This document shows, in pieces, positions 13,101-64,000 of a DNA stretch of 64,000 bases. The stretch covers positions 19,666,754 to 19,730,753 of the forward strand of contig CM051000.1 in the NCBI GenBank assembly GCA_027704905.1, in the 5' to 3' direction. Position 1 is the first letter of the stretch. Each line of letters begins with the position of its first letter. Both the position numbers and the translations under genes were made by a program. Below the pieces are notes generated by a model. It was not told the DNA's origin. It ran no database searches and saw only the letters and a program-made list of their open reading frames with translations. Origin of the DNA: Muraenolepis orangiensis. Taxonomy: Eukaryota; Chordata; Actinopteri; Gadiformes; Muraenolepididae.

Positions 13101-13603
13101 TCAAATTGTCAATCCAAATGTACGCTCTCATTCAGTTTAAGGTCCAAGGCATTCGCAACCAATACTTTGGTTGAAGGATATTCTTCCCAGCAACCCAGAA
13201 AAATATCTGATCGGTTGCTTTTTTTTTCTTACACATTACCACTCAAATGCGTCGTGCATGGACCGAGAAAGACAAACAAATCAACGTAACACTGTAATAT
13301 AACAGATAACAACACAGATACCATTCTCATTTATTCATTCACATTCATTTTTCATTCATTATTATTATTTTTGTTTCATCTGAGGGTTCCAGGGTGTTCT
13401 CTGAATACCTTGAAGGCCCTGACGCTTCACCACTGGTGTGTGCGCCTGTGTGTGTGTGTGTGTGTGTGCGCGCCTGTGTGTGTGTATTGTATTGTACTGT
13501 ACTCCGTTGTATCAAAGGGTTTGTTCCTCTCAGATATTTCCTGATCGAGCGAGGGAGCAACATGTGTGGACTGGCGGCTTGCTCTTCGTACCCTTTGGTC
13601 TGA
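7133..13603 (+). CDS. ctsh: Cathepsin H, lysosomal papain-family cysteine protease (complete, 12 exons)
   Basis: Exons: 7133-7214, 7416-7447, 7565-7670, 8077-8147, 8287-8391, 9288-9374, 9901-9956, 10048-10129, 10467-10535, 11038-11144, 11764-11898 and 13534-13603 (TGA). All have GT-AG borders and chaining phases, giving 333 codons plus stop, close to the human length. The order is a signal peptide (MSWWAAAVCVLTALISSV), an I29-type inhibitor propeptide (FKTWMSQHSKNY, HNARDHSFKMGLSQFTDMT), the cathepsin H mini-chain EPQNCSAT that restricts the enzyme to aminopeptidase action, and the mature protease. Catalytic Cys is in QGHCGSCWTF, His in VNHAVLAVGYG, Asn in VKNSWG. It ends CGLAACSSYPLV. The ATG at 7133 is chosen because it gives the signal peptide; an upstream in-frame ATG lies in the minisatellite. 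A short insert (VEEAAGETPYW) differs from the human EKNGIPYW region. It should act in lysosomes. Confidence 0.96.
8440..8745. repeat. Minisatellite, 60-67-bp unit, in ctsh intron 5
   Basis: Four copies of a unit with ACTATATAGTGAAATCCTTC and CATTCCCTACTCCCTACTCC. Similar wording (CTCCCTACTCCCTACAATAG) recurs near 14840, so the unit probably derives from a fish MITE end. Confidence 0.8.
8756..9150 (+). mobile_element. L2-like LINE 3' fragment in ctsh intron 5
   Basis: It has the same tail series as 19600-19805 and 44400-44620: GCTGCTGCACTACTGGCACT, TTTAAAATGCTTTT, then GCATTCCATTGTACTTGTTG and a CATCTTGAATG end. Only the non-coding 3' part is present. Confidence 0.7.
10220..10330. repeat. GGGAGTGTCC dispersed repeat, copy 1 (ctsh intron 8)
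   Basis: It contains TCTGGGAGTGTCCGCCCAGA and a run ending CCTGGTGGACTGTACCAAC. Related copies are at about 57660-57740 and 57839-57957 in frmd5 intron 4. The sequence has weak internal inverted symmetry and looks like a MITE. Confidence 0.45.
11430..11660. repeat. Teleost dispersed repeat in ctsh intron 10
   Basis: It carries GTAAAAAGCGCTGTATAACA and GTGCAGTCCATTTACCATTC, phrases frequent in fish genomes and complementary in style to the TATAGCGCTTTTATCCAAAG repeat at 15845 and 23930. Confidence 0.45.
12640..13190. mobile_element. Deletion derivative of the ZMYM-type hAT, in ctsh intron 11
   Basis: Position 12806 onward (GTGTGTGGAAACAAAATGCA, then CCAGCTCAACGAGAT) matches 15137 onward, the end of the larger hAT. 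Position 12960-12990 (CTACGTAGCACTAAGCTAGA) matches 18946 at that element's other end (ACGTAGCACTACGCTAGATC). The transposase interior is missing. This is the expected form of a non-autonomous copy mobilised by the same transposase. Exact termini were not resolved. Confidence 0.6.
13447..13492. repeat. (GT)n microsatellite before ctsh exon 12
   Basis: An interrupted GT tract ends about 40 bases before the last ctsh acceptor (CCTCTCAG at 13533). Confidence 0.85.
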
Positions 13604-13829
13604 CACACAACCGATACCAGCAAAGCAGAAGAAGAAGAAGCAGAAGCAGGAAAAGAAGAAGAAGAAGAAGAAGAAATGAAAGCAGAACTCGAGACAGAAA
13701 GTCAGGCTACAGGGGACATTTATAGTCCCAAACGTGTGACATTTAAAGCTATTGATTTGGATGCTGTGTGCATTTGGATGCTGTGTGCATTTTATACTCC
13801 ATTTTGAACAAACTAACGTATTACATTTA

Positions 13830-13840
13830 TATGAATAAAA
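13830..13840 (+). promoter_or_regulatory. Polyadenylation signal of ctsh
   Basis: TATGAATAAAAGACC lies about 230 bases after the ctsh stop codon. It is the first canonical AATAAA downstream, and an AAG repeat fills the 3' UTR at 13627-13675. Confidence 0.6.
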
Positions 13841-14329
13841 GACCAATTAGAGGATGTACCAACGTTGTGGTTGAGCAACACAATTTGTCTAAGTAAGTCA
13901 TATGGGGTTTATTTCAAAAAACAAGATGGTAATAACCAGCCCAGAGCTTGGTTAGTTGCAGATAACATGCAGCAGTTATATTATTATATTATATTATATT
14001 ATTATTGCAGTTCAATTCTAGTGGTTGACCTGAATACTTTACATAAGAAAGAAAGAAAACTGTTTTTCTCTAGTAATGTGTTCGGGGCGCATTGTCTGTC
14101 ATGTACATTTAGCTGTTTAGTAATTTTATCCAAAGTGGATGACATTTGAGGCACTTGGAGGCGCCTTTCAGTCAGAGCAAAGTTAGATGCATTGTAAATA
14201 CAATGCATGTGCTATAACAAAACTATATCAGTTTTTATTTGCCATTATACATATACAAAAATTACAGTCTAGTTATAATGACAAATCCAATCCTTATCCT
14301 ATAAATCCTTGAAAGGCACCTGATAATGA

Positions 14330-14515
14330 TAGCCAATGGGTGGCTTAGAATCACGTTTCGTCAGTAAGTGGGAGGAGCCATAAACAGAACAACTCCCGGT
14401 TTTGGCAGCTTCGCAGCGTTGCTCCGCCGTTACCGGACTCACGGTTTCCTTTACGTCACACTACTGTTCCTTAACGCTTCAGACCTGAGCCCAAACGTAC
14501 ATTACACTGGTCGAC
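14330..14515 (+). promoter_or_regulatory. Probable wdr76 promoter and 5' UTR
   Basis: The 180 bases before the ATG at 14516 contain a CCAAT box (AGCCAATGGGTGG near 14330), GGGAGGAGCC, and a locally CpG-containing stretch (TTCGCAGCGTTGCTCCGCCG). There is no TATA box. The call rests on position and composition only. Confidence 0.4.
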
Positions 14516-31633
<17,118 letters not shown>

Positions 31634-31800
31634 GTTAGAGGCTGACAGCCGTCTGGTTGTGTTTGTTTTGTAGTTGATGATATTTTCTACTACTTAATTG
31701 ATATATTGAAAACATTTTAAGATTATTATTACTTTCAACTTTGTTCTCAAATTTCTTCATTTATCTGGGATCAATTAAGTAATACATTATCCTAATGTAT

Positions 31801-34800
31801 TGTACCACTATGTTTACATAGGAACCTTTGTTCAGGAAAACCGTGTACCATCCGGACAGGTAAGCGCGTGACCCCGCCGATCACGTTACTCGTGTTATGC
31901 TTGGAAATGTATCAGTCATGTATGTGTTAAACTACCGAAGTCTTCTCAGTAAAGTTCCTAAACTGGAGTACAAGTCTGCGTGTATTTAATTACCACTCAG
32001 GTTATAACACTGGCGACGAGGATTAAAACAAAAATAGGTTGAAGAAGAAGTTTGTGAGTAGTTTATCATGGCAACGGTAGGTTCACTCGTTAGTTTGTCG
32101 GACGGCGACTTGATTGAGTATGTCGAGAGACTGGAACACTTTTTCCTGGCTAATGACATTACAAACGAGGCAAAGAAAAGGTCCATTCTCCTCAGTGTGT
32201 GTGGGGGGCTAAGACGTACAAGTTGATACGGAATCTAGCCACGCCACGGAAGCCAGGAGACATCGGATTCGAGGACTTGGTGACGATGCTGCAAGAGCAT
32301 CACAACCCAAAGCCATCTGTATTTGTTCAGCATTTCAAATTTCACACTCATTCTCGCAAGGCGGGAATTTCTGTGGCGGCATTTGTGGCGGAGCTGAGAG
32401 AATGATCAGAATACTGTGAGTTTGGAGCTACACTGGACGACATGCTGCGTGACAGGTTAGTCTGTGGAATTAATGACGACGGCATGCAACGCCGATTGTT
32501 GGGAGAAGCCACACTAACTTTCAAAAAAGCTCTGGAGTTGTCTCAAGCAAGGGAAACGGCAGCAAATCACACAAAATACATTAAAAAAGCTAACGGGGGT
32601 GCGCAGCCAAGTGGCATTCTTCACGTGTCCAATGAGGAAACAGGCAAGCCATTAAAGTCAGTAGAGTGTTACCGGTGTGGGGGGGCACATTTAGCTAATG
32701 ACTGTGGATTCAAGGATGCTGTGTGCCATAACTGTCAGAGAAAGGGGCACATTGCTTAAAGGTGCAGAGGTGCTAAAAATGGAGTGGGGGAAATCAAAGC
32801 CCAAGATGAGCACACATCACCCGCAAAGTGAGGAGCCTGAGCAGCAGTGTTCCTTTAACATGTTTAACCTCAGCGAGCCTAGGGCTGAGCCCATCCATGC
32901 GACACTACAGATAAATGGGAAATACTTGAAAATGGAGGTGGACACTGGTGCCTCAGCTTCAGTGATAAGTCAGTGCTGAAGGACGACGGCAATGTACGTA
33001 TCTGTGGGGATTACAAACTGACCGTAAATCAGGCCTCACAGCTCGACACCTATCCTCTGCCACGAGTGGAGGACCTGTTTGCTACACTATCAGGTGGCAA
33101 AACATTCACAAAGCTTGGGGTACATGAGTCATCAACACACACAAGGGTTTGTTCAAGTACAACCGCCTTGTGTTTGGCATTGCATCCAGCCCAGCTATTT
33201 TCCAACGCACCATGGACAATATACTTCAAAACATTCCCCACGTTGCAATCTACTTAGACGACATTCTGGTCACAGGCAGAACGGAGTGAAAAAATGTGTT
33301 GAAGTGTTGAAGAGGATGACAGAAGCCGGGCTGCGTCTGAAGCGCAGTAAGTGTGTGTTCCGAGCTCCCAGCGTCACCTACCTGGGCCATCGGATTTCAG
33401 CTCACGGTGTCTCTCCGGTAGAAGAGAAGGTGAGAGAGCGATAAAAGAGGCTCCAAGTCCAAAGAACGTGACAGAGCTCAGGTCGTTCTTGGGCTTAGTG
33501 AACTACTACGGAAAGTTCTTACCGGACCTCTCCGCTGTACTCACTCCTCTCTACCAGCTGCTGCACAAAGGCTGCTCATGGAAGTGGCAGCAAGCTCAGG
33601 AAACGGCATTTCAGCAGGTAAAAGGACTGTTACACTCTTCACGACTGCACTTTGATCCGGACAAGGATGTTGTCCTATCCTGTGACGCATCTCCCTATGG
33701 TGTGGGAGCAGTCCTTTCTCACCAAATGGAAGACGGAACTGAAAAGCCGGTCAGCTATGTGTCACAAACTCTCACATCGGCAGAAAATGGGTACTCACAG
33801 TTAGAGAAGGAAGGACTAGCTGTGGTTTTCGCTGTAAAACGTTTCCACCAGTACCTGTATGGTTGCCCTTTTACCATCTTTACAGATCACAAGCCCCTAA
33901 TGGGACTGTTTAGCGAAACAAAAGGCATCCCACCCATGGCATCAGCGAGAGTGCAGCGCTGGGCCTTAACCCTGTCAGCGTATCAGTATCGCATCATGTA
34001 CAAGGCAGGAAGTGAAAATGCAAATGCCGATGCTTTCAGCCACCTCCCCCTCCCTGACACACCAAACCAAACAACCAAACCTGCCTGCCCCCAGAGACTG
34101 TGTTTTGCTGGACAGACTGTCTAACTCTCCGGTGACAGCAAAGCAAATGAAAATGTGGACTGAAAGAGACCCAGTGTTGTCACAGATTAGGAGATGGGTG
34201 ATGCAGGGCTGGCCAGCAGCTGTTGAGCAGGAGGAGCTCAAACCCTATGCAAAGCGTCAGCTGGAGCTAAGTGTGCATGATGGCTGTATCCTCTGGGGCT
34301 CCAGGGTAATTGTGCCACCCCCAGGACGGGCGCAGGTGATGGACGAGCTGCACGATGCCCACCCTGGGGTGTCCCGGATGAAAAGCCTCGCCAGGTAATT
34401 TGTGTGGTGGCCTAGGATGGACTGCGCCTTAGAAGAAAAGGTAAAAGCATGCACACAGTGTCAAAGCAACCAAAAGATGCCAGCACCTGCTCCACTCCAC
34501 CCGTGGGAGTTGCCTGACCGCCCGTGGTCCAGACTCCACCTGGATTTTGCTGGACCTTTCATGGGTAACATGTTCCTGGTGCTAGTGGACTCACATTCAA
34601 AGTGGCTGGAAGCTCACATCATCGGCCCCAGTCACCGCAGACATGCTCAGGAGCATCTTTACCACACATGGACTGCCAGATACTGTGGTGACTGATAATG
34701 GGACCACTTTTACATGTGAAGTCTTTCAGGAATTCATGGACAAAAACGGAATCCGTCATGTCCACACTGCCCCCTATCATCCGGCCTCAAACGGTCTAGC

Positions 34801-35866
34801 AGAGAGGGCTGTGGGCACTCTGAAAGATGGTCTGCGAAACATGCCAGGACCTTCACTGGAAACTATAAGCTGCACCGGTTCTTGTTTCAGTACAGGATCA
34901 CTCCTCACACAACTACGGGAGTGTCCCCAGCTGAGATGTTAATGGGGAGAAGGCCCAAATCTCATCTGGATCTACTCTACCCAGACATTGGAGCGAGAGT
35001 CGTCCGATCACAGGAGGAGGTGAAACGGGACCTACATACAAGAGACTGTGTGTATGTCAGAAACTTTGCCAGGGGTTCGCTCTGGTTGCCAGGTGTCATT
35101 CACCGCCAGTCAGATCCGGTGTCGTTCGTAGTGGATCTGCAGGAGGGACGGCAGGTTTGCAGGCACCAGGATCACCTGCGTGTCCGCCATGATGCGGGAG
35201 AGAACGAGCCTTAGAGCATTGCACACAAGGACAGTGTGAGCAGCTCTGGTGACTGTATTGTGGTGTCAGGAGCACCAGAGCATATGGATGAGCTGTCTGT
35301 GCCACTGGATGGACTGTCAGTGCAAACTGAGGGACTGTCTGCACAGGCTGCCCCACCTACCCCTACCCCAAACCTGACCGAAAGAGAACAGCCGGTTCCT
35401 GGGTCTGGGGTCACTGGGTCTGAGTTGAGAAGATCAAAGAGGCACAAGCCTCCAGATAGACTGGACTGTTGAACTGATCACACACACTCTCATACATATA
35501 AAAAAAAAGAAGAAAAATTGTTGTTGTTTAAGATATGTTATGGTCAGCCTTTTGGTAACTGAGATAACAAAGTCTGTTCATTGTGTTTCTGTCTCAGAAT
35601 AGTGTTTTACTTAAAGAAGATGTATTATATATTGAGATTGTACCACTATGTTTACATAGGAACCTTTGTTCAGGAAGTCTGTGTACCCTCCGGACAGATA
35701 AGCGTGTGACCCCCCCCCCCCCCCCCTGCTGACCACGTTACTTGTGTCATGCTTGGAAATGTATCATGTATGTCTTGTATGTGTTAAACTACCGAAGTCT
35801 TCTCAGTAAAGTTCCTAAACTGGAGTACAAGTCTGCGTGTATTTAATTACCACTCAGGTTATATCA
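31801..35866 (+). mobile_element. Ty3/Gypsy LTR retrotransposon, degraded
   Basis: LTRs lie at 31801-32009 and 35639-35866. Both start TGTACCACTATGTTTACATA and end near ACTCAGGTTATA(A/T)CA; the right one has an expanded C run. They differ by scattered substitutions and indels. A primer-binding-like TGGCGACGAGG follows the left LTR at 32011. Internal frames in order: gag from 32068 with zinc knuckles CYRCGGAHLANDC and CHNCQRKGHIA; protease VDTGASAS near 32938; reverse transcriptase with YLDDILVTG near 33252; RNase H (LSCDASPYGVGAVLSHQM, FTDHKPLMGLF); and integrase (HPGVSRMKSLAR, KACTQCQSNQKM, TDNGTTFTCEVFQEF, AERAVGTLKDG). Premature stops in gag, a deletion joining protease to mid-RT, and frameshifts in RT and integrase make it inactive. 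It sits where wdr76 WD40 exons would be expected. Confidence 0.9.
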
Positions 35867-36470
35867 GTACAATTCTGTCCAAATTTATTTTTTAGTTATC
35901 TTGCTAATTTTGTGAAAGCATACTATGTGGTCCATCTTCAATGGCGGAGGTTACAGTCATTTGGAAGTCATCGCCTGTCTGAGCCTCCATAAAGGTCCCT
36001 GACCTGGTTTAACTCTAGATGGCGCTGTTGTCAAGCAACATATTTGTTTCCAGAAGGGTGAAAACAAAAACATGACGTCCGACTTCACAGTTAGGTACAC
36101 TACAAATTCAACAGATATTTTAAGAATATATATTTATTGATGAATTATGCGGCACACTCATTGTCAGCCCGTCATTGGCAAATGAAACAGACTTCAGAGG
36201 TAAGGGAACACATGCTGGGTGAGAGGTCTTCATATGAGCCGGTACAGGAGGTGAGTCCTGTACAAAATGTACTTTACAGGAGGTAAAGTACATTTATATA
36301 TATATATATATATATATATACACTACATGTCGTCCTACCACAATCCACAGCTTCCCTTTTTTTCAAATCATCAATTTAATAGTGTTTATAGTTATAGTTA
36401 TCGTTGAAATATTCTAGCAAATGTTAATCAGATGTTCATATAATTCATAATATATTCTATTCATCGAGTT
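35867..36470. other. Intergenic, nothing recognised
   Basis: AT-rich with a short inverted pair (GGAGGTGAGTCCTGTAC and ACTTTACAGGAGGTAAAGTA near 36245-36290) and an AT run. No WD40 coding segment was seen despite a deliberate search. Confidence 0.5.
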
Positions 36471-36489
36471 ATATAGTATAGTTCATATA

Positions 36490-36493
36490 GTTA

Positions 36494-36554
<61 letters not shown>

Positions 36555-36645
36555 ATATATATATATATATGTGTATGTGTATATATATATATATATGTAT
36601 ATGTGTATATATATATATATACATATATGTATATATACATATATT
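36490..36645. repeat. (AT)n microsatellite with GT interruptions
   Basis: Alternating ATATAT and GTGTAT blocks over about 150 bases. Confidence 0.95.
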
Positions 36646-37228
36646 ATAACCTCCATTCATAACATATCCCCAATCCACAGGTATATTACTTTCAACAAAG
36701 GGAAATTATAACAAATACTTTTAACACTTTTATGATGGCCGACATTTGGGAAGAAATAAATGGTCTAGTTTATACGGACTTTCAACATTGTCAACATTTT
36801 CAATGATTGAGTTATTGCTCATTTTGTACATTGTAATAAAACAAATGTCCAAGCTGTACGACGACGACAGGGAGGTATAAAAACATATTTATCTATTTTT
36901 ATGATATTTATCTAGACAAGAAAAACACCCACCAATCATCTGAATGTACAAACCACATTGACTTATTTGTGGCATTTATTACTATGTTTTTCGTCACCCA
37001 ATAGAATATTCATAGCCAATACTTTCCAGAGATAATTAAATAATATATCCTTTCATTAGGATTGGGCGGCAGCGCAATCCAAAACCATCCAAATGGTGTC
37101 CTCGCAATATGTTCACTTCCTGGTACACTAGGACTGGGGAATCCAAAATAAACACCTTTTATGTAATGTATGAACCTTTCTTCGATGTTGGATGTTGACT
37201 CAGGATGTAGTTTGTTAGCTAGTTTCAT

Positions 37229-37390
<162 letters not shown>

Positions 37391-37619
37391 GTTGGAGACA
37401 CTGACATCAAACTGATTTGTGGTAGACGTTCTTTGGTCGACACATTGATGATGGACATGATGGATGGACATGATGGCATCGTATGGAAACCATGATGCAT
37501 CTCCTCCCTTAAAGCCCAGTCTTGTTTTGCTAAAATGTACATATTCACGAAAGTAATACCTTTTTTCTTCAATAAAATGGTAATAGTATTTCTTTTTACA
37601 AAACACACCATCATATCAA

Positions 37620-39680
<2,061 letters not shown>

Positions 39681-39685
39681 GCCTC

Positions 39686-60408
<20,723 letters not shown>

Positions 60409-60878
60409 CTGCAGAGCACAACAACATTCTGGGAGTAAATGTTATTGTAATTTTACTCTGTCTTTTACAGTTTACTTTTCTATAGCAAATACACCTTTTT
60501 TCCGCCAGGTTTGTCTTCTTCAGCTGTTACCAAGAAATGGGAACAGTTTGAAATGGATCTGAATCGATGTGTGTGTCATTCATAACGAGGTAGGGCTTGT
60601 TAATACTCAAACACATCGAACAGGCATACAGGGGTGTAAAATAGTAGGAATGACACACTCCCATCTCACTTCTCCCATCCCCCCCCACCCCCCCGTCTTC
60701 ACTCAGGTATCAAAATATTTCAGTGGCGGACAACCAGGAAAGGTTTAAATATTTCACTCTACCTCCAGGGAAAGATCTCGGGTCTATAAATCATTCATAC
60801 GCAGCAGCCGCCATCGGCGGGGCCCTCTGAGAACGGAGACTGGGAGAAGAAGAAAAAGAAGAGGACCGACGAGGTGTG

Positions 60879-60879
<1 letters not shown>

Positions 60880-60946
<67 letters not shown>
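60880..60946. repeat. (GA)n microsatellite
   Basis: About 33 pure GA units. Confidence 0.95.
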
Positions 60947-60947
<1 letters not shown>

Positions 60948-60959
60948 AGCAACCCGGCC

Positions 60960-62100
60960 AGAGAAAATGAAGCTACCTGGAAGGTCATTTCATCACTGGG
61001 CTCAGGGAAAAAAGTAATCGAAAGAAGACAAGAAGAGTTGTCGGTCAACAAGTAGTAGTCAACGTCTCTGAGATTGTCCTTTGGTTGACGCTGAACGACG
61101 GCCGCAACACAGCGTTGAACTCGGTTCTCCGTCTCAATCTCTTTGACGGCTCGACTGAATAATGAATCGGTTTTTTTTTCTCTCAGAAACATCAAGCACA
61201 GACACCTTTCTCTCTCTCTCTCTGCAGATAAACCGAAAACAGTTTGAGTGCCGTGCGTGGGCCCAGGCGCTGTCCCACACTGTACAGTAGCTCGGTGTCG
61301 CGTTTGCCGCTCGGCGATGAAATCAAATTGTAATCTTCCCATCGGCGCTCTCAGTCGCAAGGTGATTTGACGTGCGGCCATCTTCCCCCCTCAACCCCCC
61401 GCCCCCATTTTCGGTGCTTGCTCACTGTCGACTACCCTGGGTGGCGAATGTTTGGTTTGTCTGTTTGTGAGCTGCTGATGTTGTTGTTGTTGTTTGTGGA
61501 GTGTGTGTGTGGTTGGTTACTGGTTTAAGCAGCCTCACCTGGCCTGAATTGGACTGATTGGCTGGTTAGGCTGCACACCTGTGGCTCGTTGTTAATCAAG
61601 GCCCACAGGTTAAAACAGCCGCCACACACACACACACACACACTTGAGAAAGAATGTACCATCTGCTCTGTTCACTATGATTCAAACTCCTGTAATAAAC
61701 CAGATTCCTCATCAACCTGCGTTCTTGCCCGCAAGCAGCCTCTTCTTTGGCTGGTGACAGCGTTGTCTGCTACATTGTTGTTGGTATAATGCGATGGGGC
61801 TTGCTAGAGCCTTCTCTTTGTCAGTGTTTACTCGTGTGCCACTTGGGTACCTCCTCTTGCTACAAATATTCCCATCCCAAACTGTAACGCCGTATGTAAG
61901 AAAAGCCTGACACTGAAAATGTTTTCTCTGTCCTTTTCTTTGTCAACCCAGAGGAAGACATGCTAACCCTGGGCTACCAAGTCACCTGACCGTGCGTGAG
62001 GATGAATTGTGTCTGTGTGATAGAGAGATACCAATACCCTGGCTTATTGTGAACAACTGTAATATAACATCTGTTAAATGTTTCATTCGGGCTATATATT
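60960..62100. other. frmd5 intron 1 or flank; no exon identified
   Basis: A locally GC-rich, CpG-containing zone at 60780-61390 has open frames on the minus strand with no recognised homology. No match to the FRMD5 first exon was found. It could contain a promoter or alternative 5' UTR. Confidence 0.35.
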
Positions 62101-62269
62101 GAACCGGCTTATCGGGAGGAGCGAAAGCTGTTTATAAGTGGATGGGATTAGAAAGATAGGCCTAGCTCCGCACAAACTCTCATCAAAGTCTCATTTAAAA
62201 AACGACATATCATCTTTCAATGAAATTGAGTTTTATTCAGCGACACTGACCCTGAGCTCCCTCGACATC

Positions 62270-62815
62270 ACCTCCCCTGCTCCTCTCTGCCCCTCTCACC
62301 TCCAATTTTCTCCCCTCCAGTTCTCTCCTCTCTCGTACACGCCCCTCCTTTTCACTAATCGTTCTCTCCTTTCCTTTCCTCTCCCGCTCTCTCCTCCTTT
62401 CCTCTCCCTCTCTCTCCTTCTATCCTCTTCTCTCTCCTCCTTTCCTCTCTCCTCTCCCTCTCTCTCCTTCTATCCTCTTCTCTCTCTCCTCTCCATCCTC
62501 CTCTCTCTCTCCTCTCTCCTCCTATCCTCTCCCCCTCTCTCCTCCTTTCCTCTCTCTCCCACTCTCTCCCCTCTCAATCTCTCTCCTCTCCACATTTCCT
62601 TGTATCTGTTCTCCTCTCCTCACCCTCTCCTGCACCTCTTCTCTCCTCCACTGTCTCATCTGGTCTCATCTCCCTCCCTCCCTGACTGACTCTCCCCTTC
62701 TCCTCTCTCCTTGTCCTCTCTCTTTGTCCTCTCATCCTCACTCCTCGTCCTCTCTCCTCATCCTCTCTCCTCATCCTCTCTCCTTGTCCTCTCACCATCC
62801 TCCTGCCCTCTCCTC
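62270..62815. repeat. CT-rich low-complexity block
   Basis: Irregular CTCTCCTC units over 500 bases give long open frames that are not genes. Confidence 0.9.
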
Positions 62816-62929
62816 TATGTCATTGCATCTTTATTTCACCGTCCCCACATATAAAGTGATAAAGCACCGTGACACGCCTGCTGACTAATCAAGCAGCAGA
62901 AATAGAAGTAGACACACAACATAATATGG

Positions 62930-63044
<115 letters not shown>

Positions 63045-63249
63045 GACTGACATCCTAACTTTATAGCTCTCTCGCTCTATGTGCCTCGCTCACTTCCTCC
63101 CGCTATCTCTCTCTCTATTTTCCTATTCCTCTCTATTCCCCTCTCTCTCTCTCTTCCTCCCACTCTCTCCCTCTCTTCCTCCCACTATCTCTCCATCCCT
63201 CTTCCACCTGCCTCCCATTCTCTGTCTATTCCCCCTTCTCTCTTCCTCC

Positions 63250-63467
<218 letters not shown>

Positions 63468-63627
63468 GTATTACTCATTGTATTTTAATGTCTACGGTAC
63501 ACCTGTGATAATGTTAGATCGGCAACATTTTATAAGGCTGTGCCGCCTCCACATCCCATCTGGCCTCTACTACACTGTACACTTCAGCAAAGCCCGAATT
63601 AGCCTTTCCAAAAGTCTTTCAGCTTAA

Positions 63628-63632
63628 ATGTG

Positions 63633-63663
<31 letters not shown>

Positions 63664-63892
63664 TGTGTGTGGCGTATAAACTGTGTTAATATTATATTCT
63701 ATTTCCGTATTTTTGCTTTTCTTGCAATGTTTGTGCCTGTACTTACAGTATAACGGTATGCACTGTGTGTGTGTGGGTGTGTGTGTGTGTGTGCGTGTGT
63801 GTGTGTGTGTGCGCGCCCACGTGCGTGTGTTGATTTTGTGTTCAGTGTGTGGTGTCATGTGTGTTGTGTGTGTGTGTGTGTGTGTGTGTGTG
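63628..63892. repeat. GT-rich block at the window end
   Basis: Three GT tracts (63630-63672, 63762-63818, 63858-63892) with short unique spacers. Nothing else is recognised to 64000. Confidence 0.9.
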
Positions 63893-64000
63893 ATTATTAT
63901 TGATGATCCACTTAAAAGTCAGCCATCGGTAAATAACAACCGAGAACAACAGACGGACGGGTTCATCAATCTCAATCATAAACTCTAGCACATTAGCAGC

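Noticed and set aside
60791..61381. 196-codon minus-strand frame, considered as frmd5 exon 1 or a new gene
   Set aside because: It runs through a GA microsatellite, has no donor phase fitting frmd5 exon 2 and no match to the FRMD5 N-terminus.

Overview
This is vertebrate nuclear DNA, almost certainly from a ray-finned fish. Genes are split into small GT-AG exons, dinucleotide microsatellites are very abundant, and the dispersed repeats are typical of teleosts (L2/CR1-type LINEs, Ty3/Gypsy elements, several hAT lineages and MITEs). Nothing prokaryotic, no CRISPR array and no operon was seen.

Four protein-coding loci are supported. (1) Positions 1-1482 (+) hold the last four coding exons of a Ras guanine-nucleotide exchange factor, best matched to RASGRF1. 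(2) Positions 7133-13603 (+) hold a complete 12-exon cathepsin H gene (ctsh, 333 codons plus stop). (3) Positions 14516-31633 (+) hold scattered exons of a WDR76-like gene. Only the disordered N-terminal part is found; no WD40 exon appears before the next gene. (4) Positions 60408-39686 (-) hold frmd5, with 13 phase-consistent coding exons (about 551 codons) from the FERM domain to the C-terminal membrane segment; the first coding exon is not in the window. From what I know of the human genome, RASGRF1-CTSH and WDR76-FRMD5 are each neighbouring pairs on chromosome 15 with these relative orientations, which supports the calls.

Between and inside these genes lies a dense set of mobile elements. 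One decayed hAT sits at 3738-5832. A ZMYM-type hAT (about 15137-18960) carries a TIR element with TTA target duplication (17253-18623), which in turn carries a solo LTR (17859-18361, duplication AGAAC). An antisense LINE (20452-26819) is split by another hAT (22188-25925). A solo LTR lies at 27317-27785 (duplication GGAGG), a gutted LTR element at 28280-30059, a degraded Ty3/Gypsy element at 31801-35866, and a young-looking hAT at 48853-50646 with perfect 15-bp ends and an 8-bp duplication. Most of these fall inside wdr76 or frmd5 introns. Minisatellites (31 to 53 bp units) and long CA/GT/GA tracts fill much of the rest, and several touch splice sites.

Two small features may be genuine but are unproven: a pair of phase-compatible exons at 2329-2415 and 3125-3202 resembling the C345C/netrin-like module of complement C5-type proteins, and an ATG-initiated exon at 41597-41786 (-) that could start a short frmd5 isoform. 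I found no clear new biological system. The most unusual items are the nested insertions, the repeat-built splice sites, the repeated acceptor array upstream of ctsh and the apparently headless wdr76.
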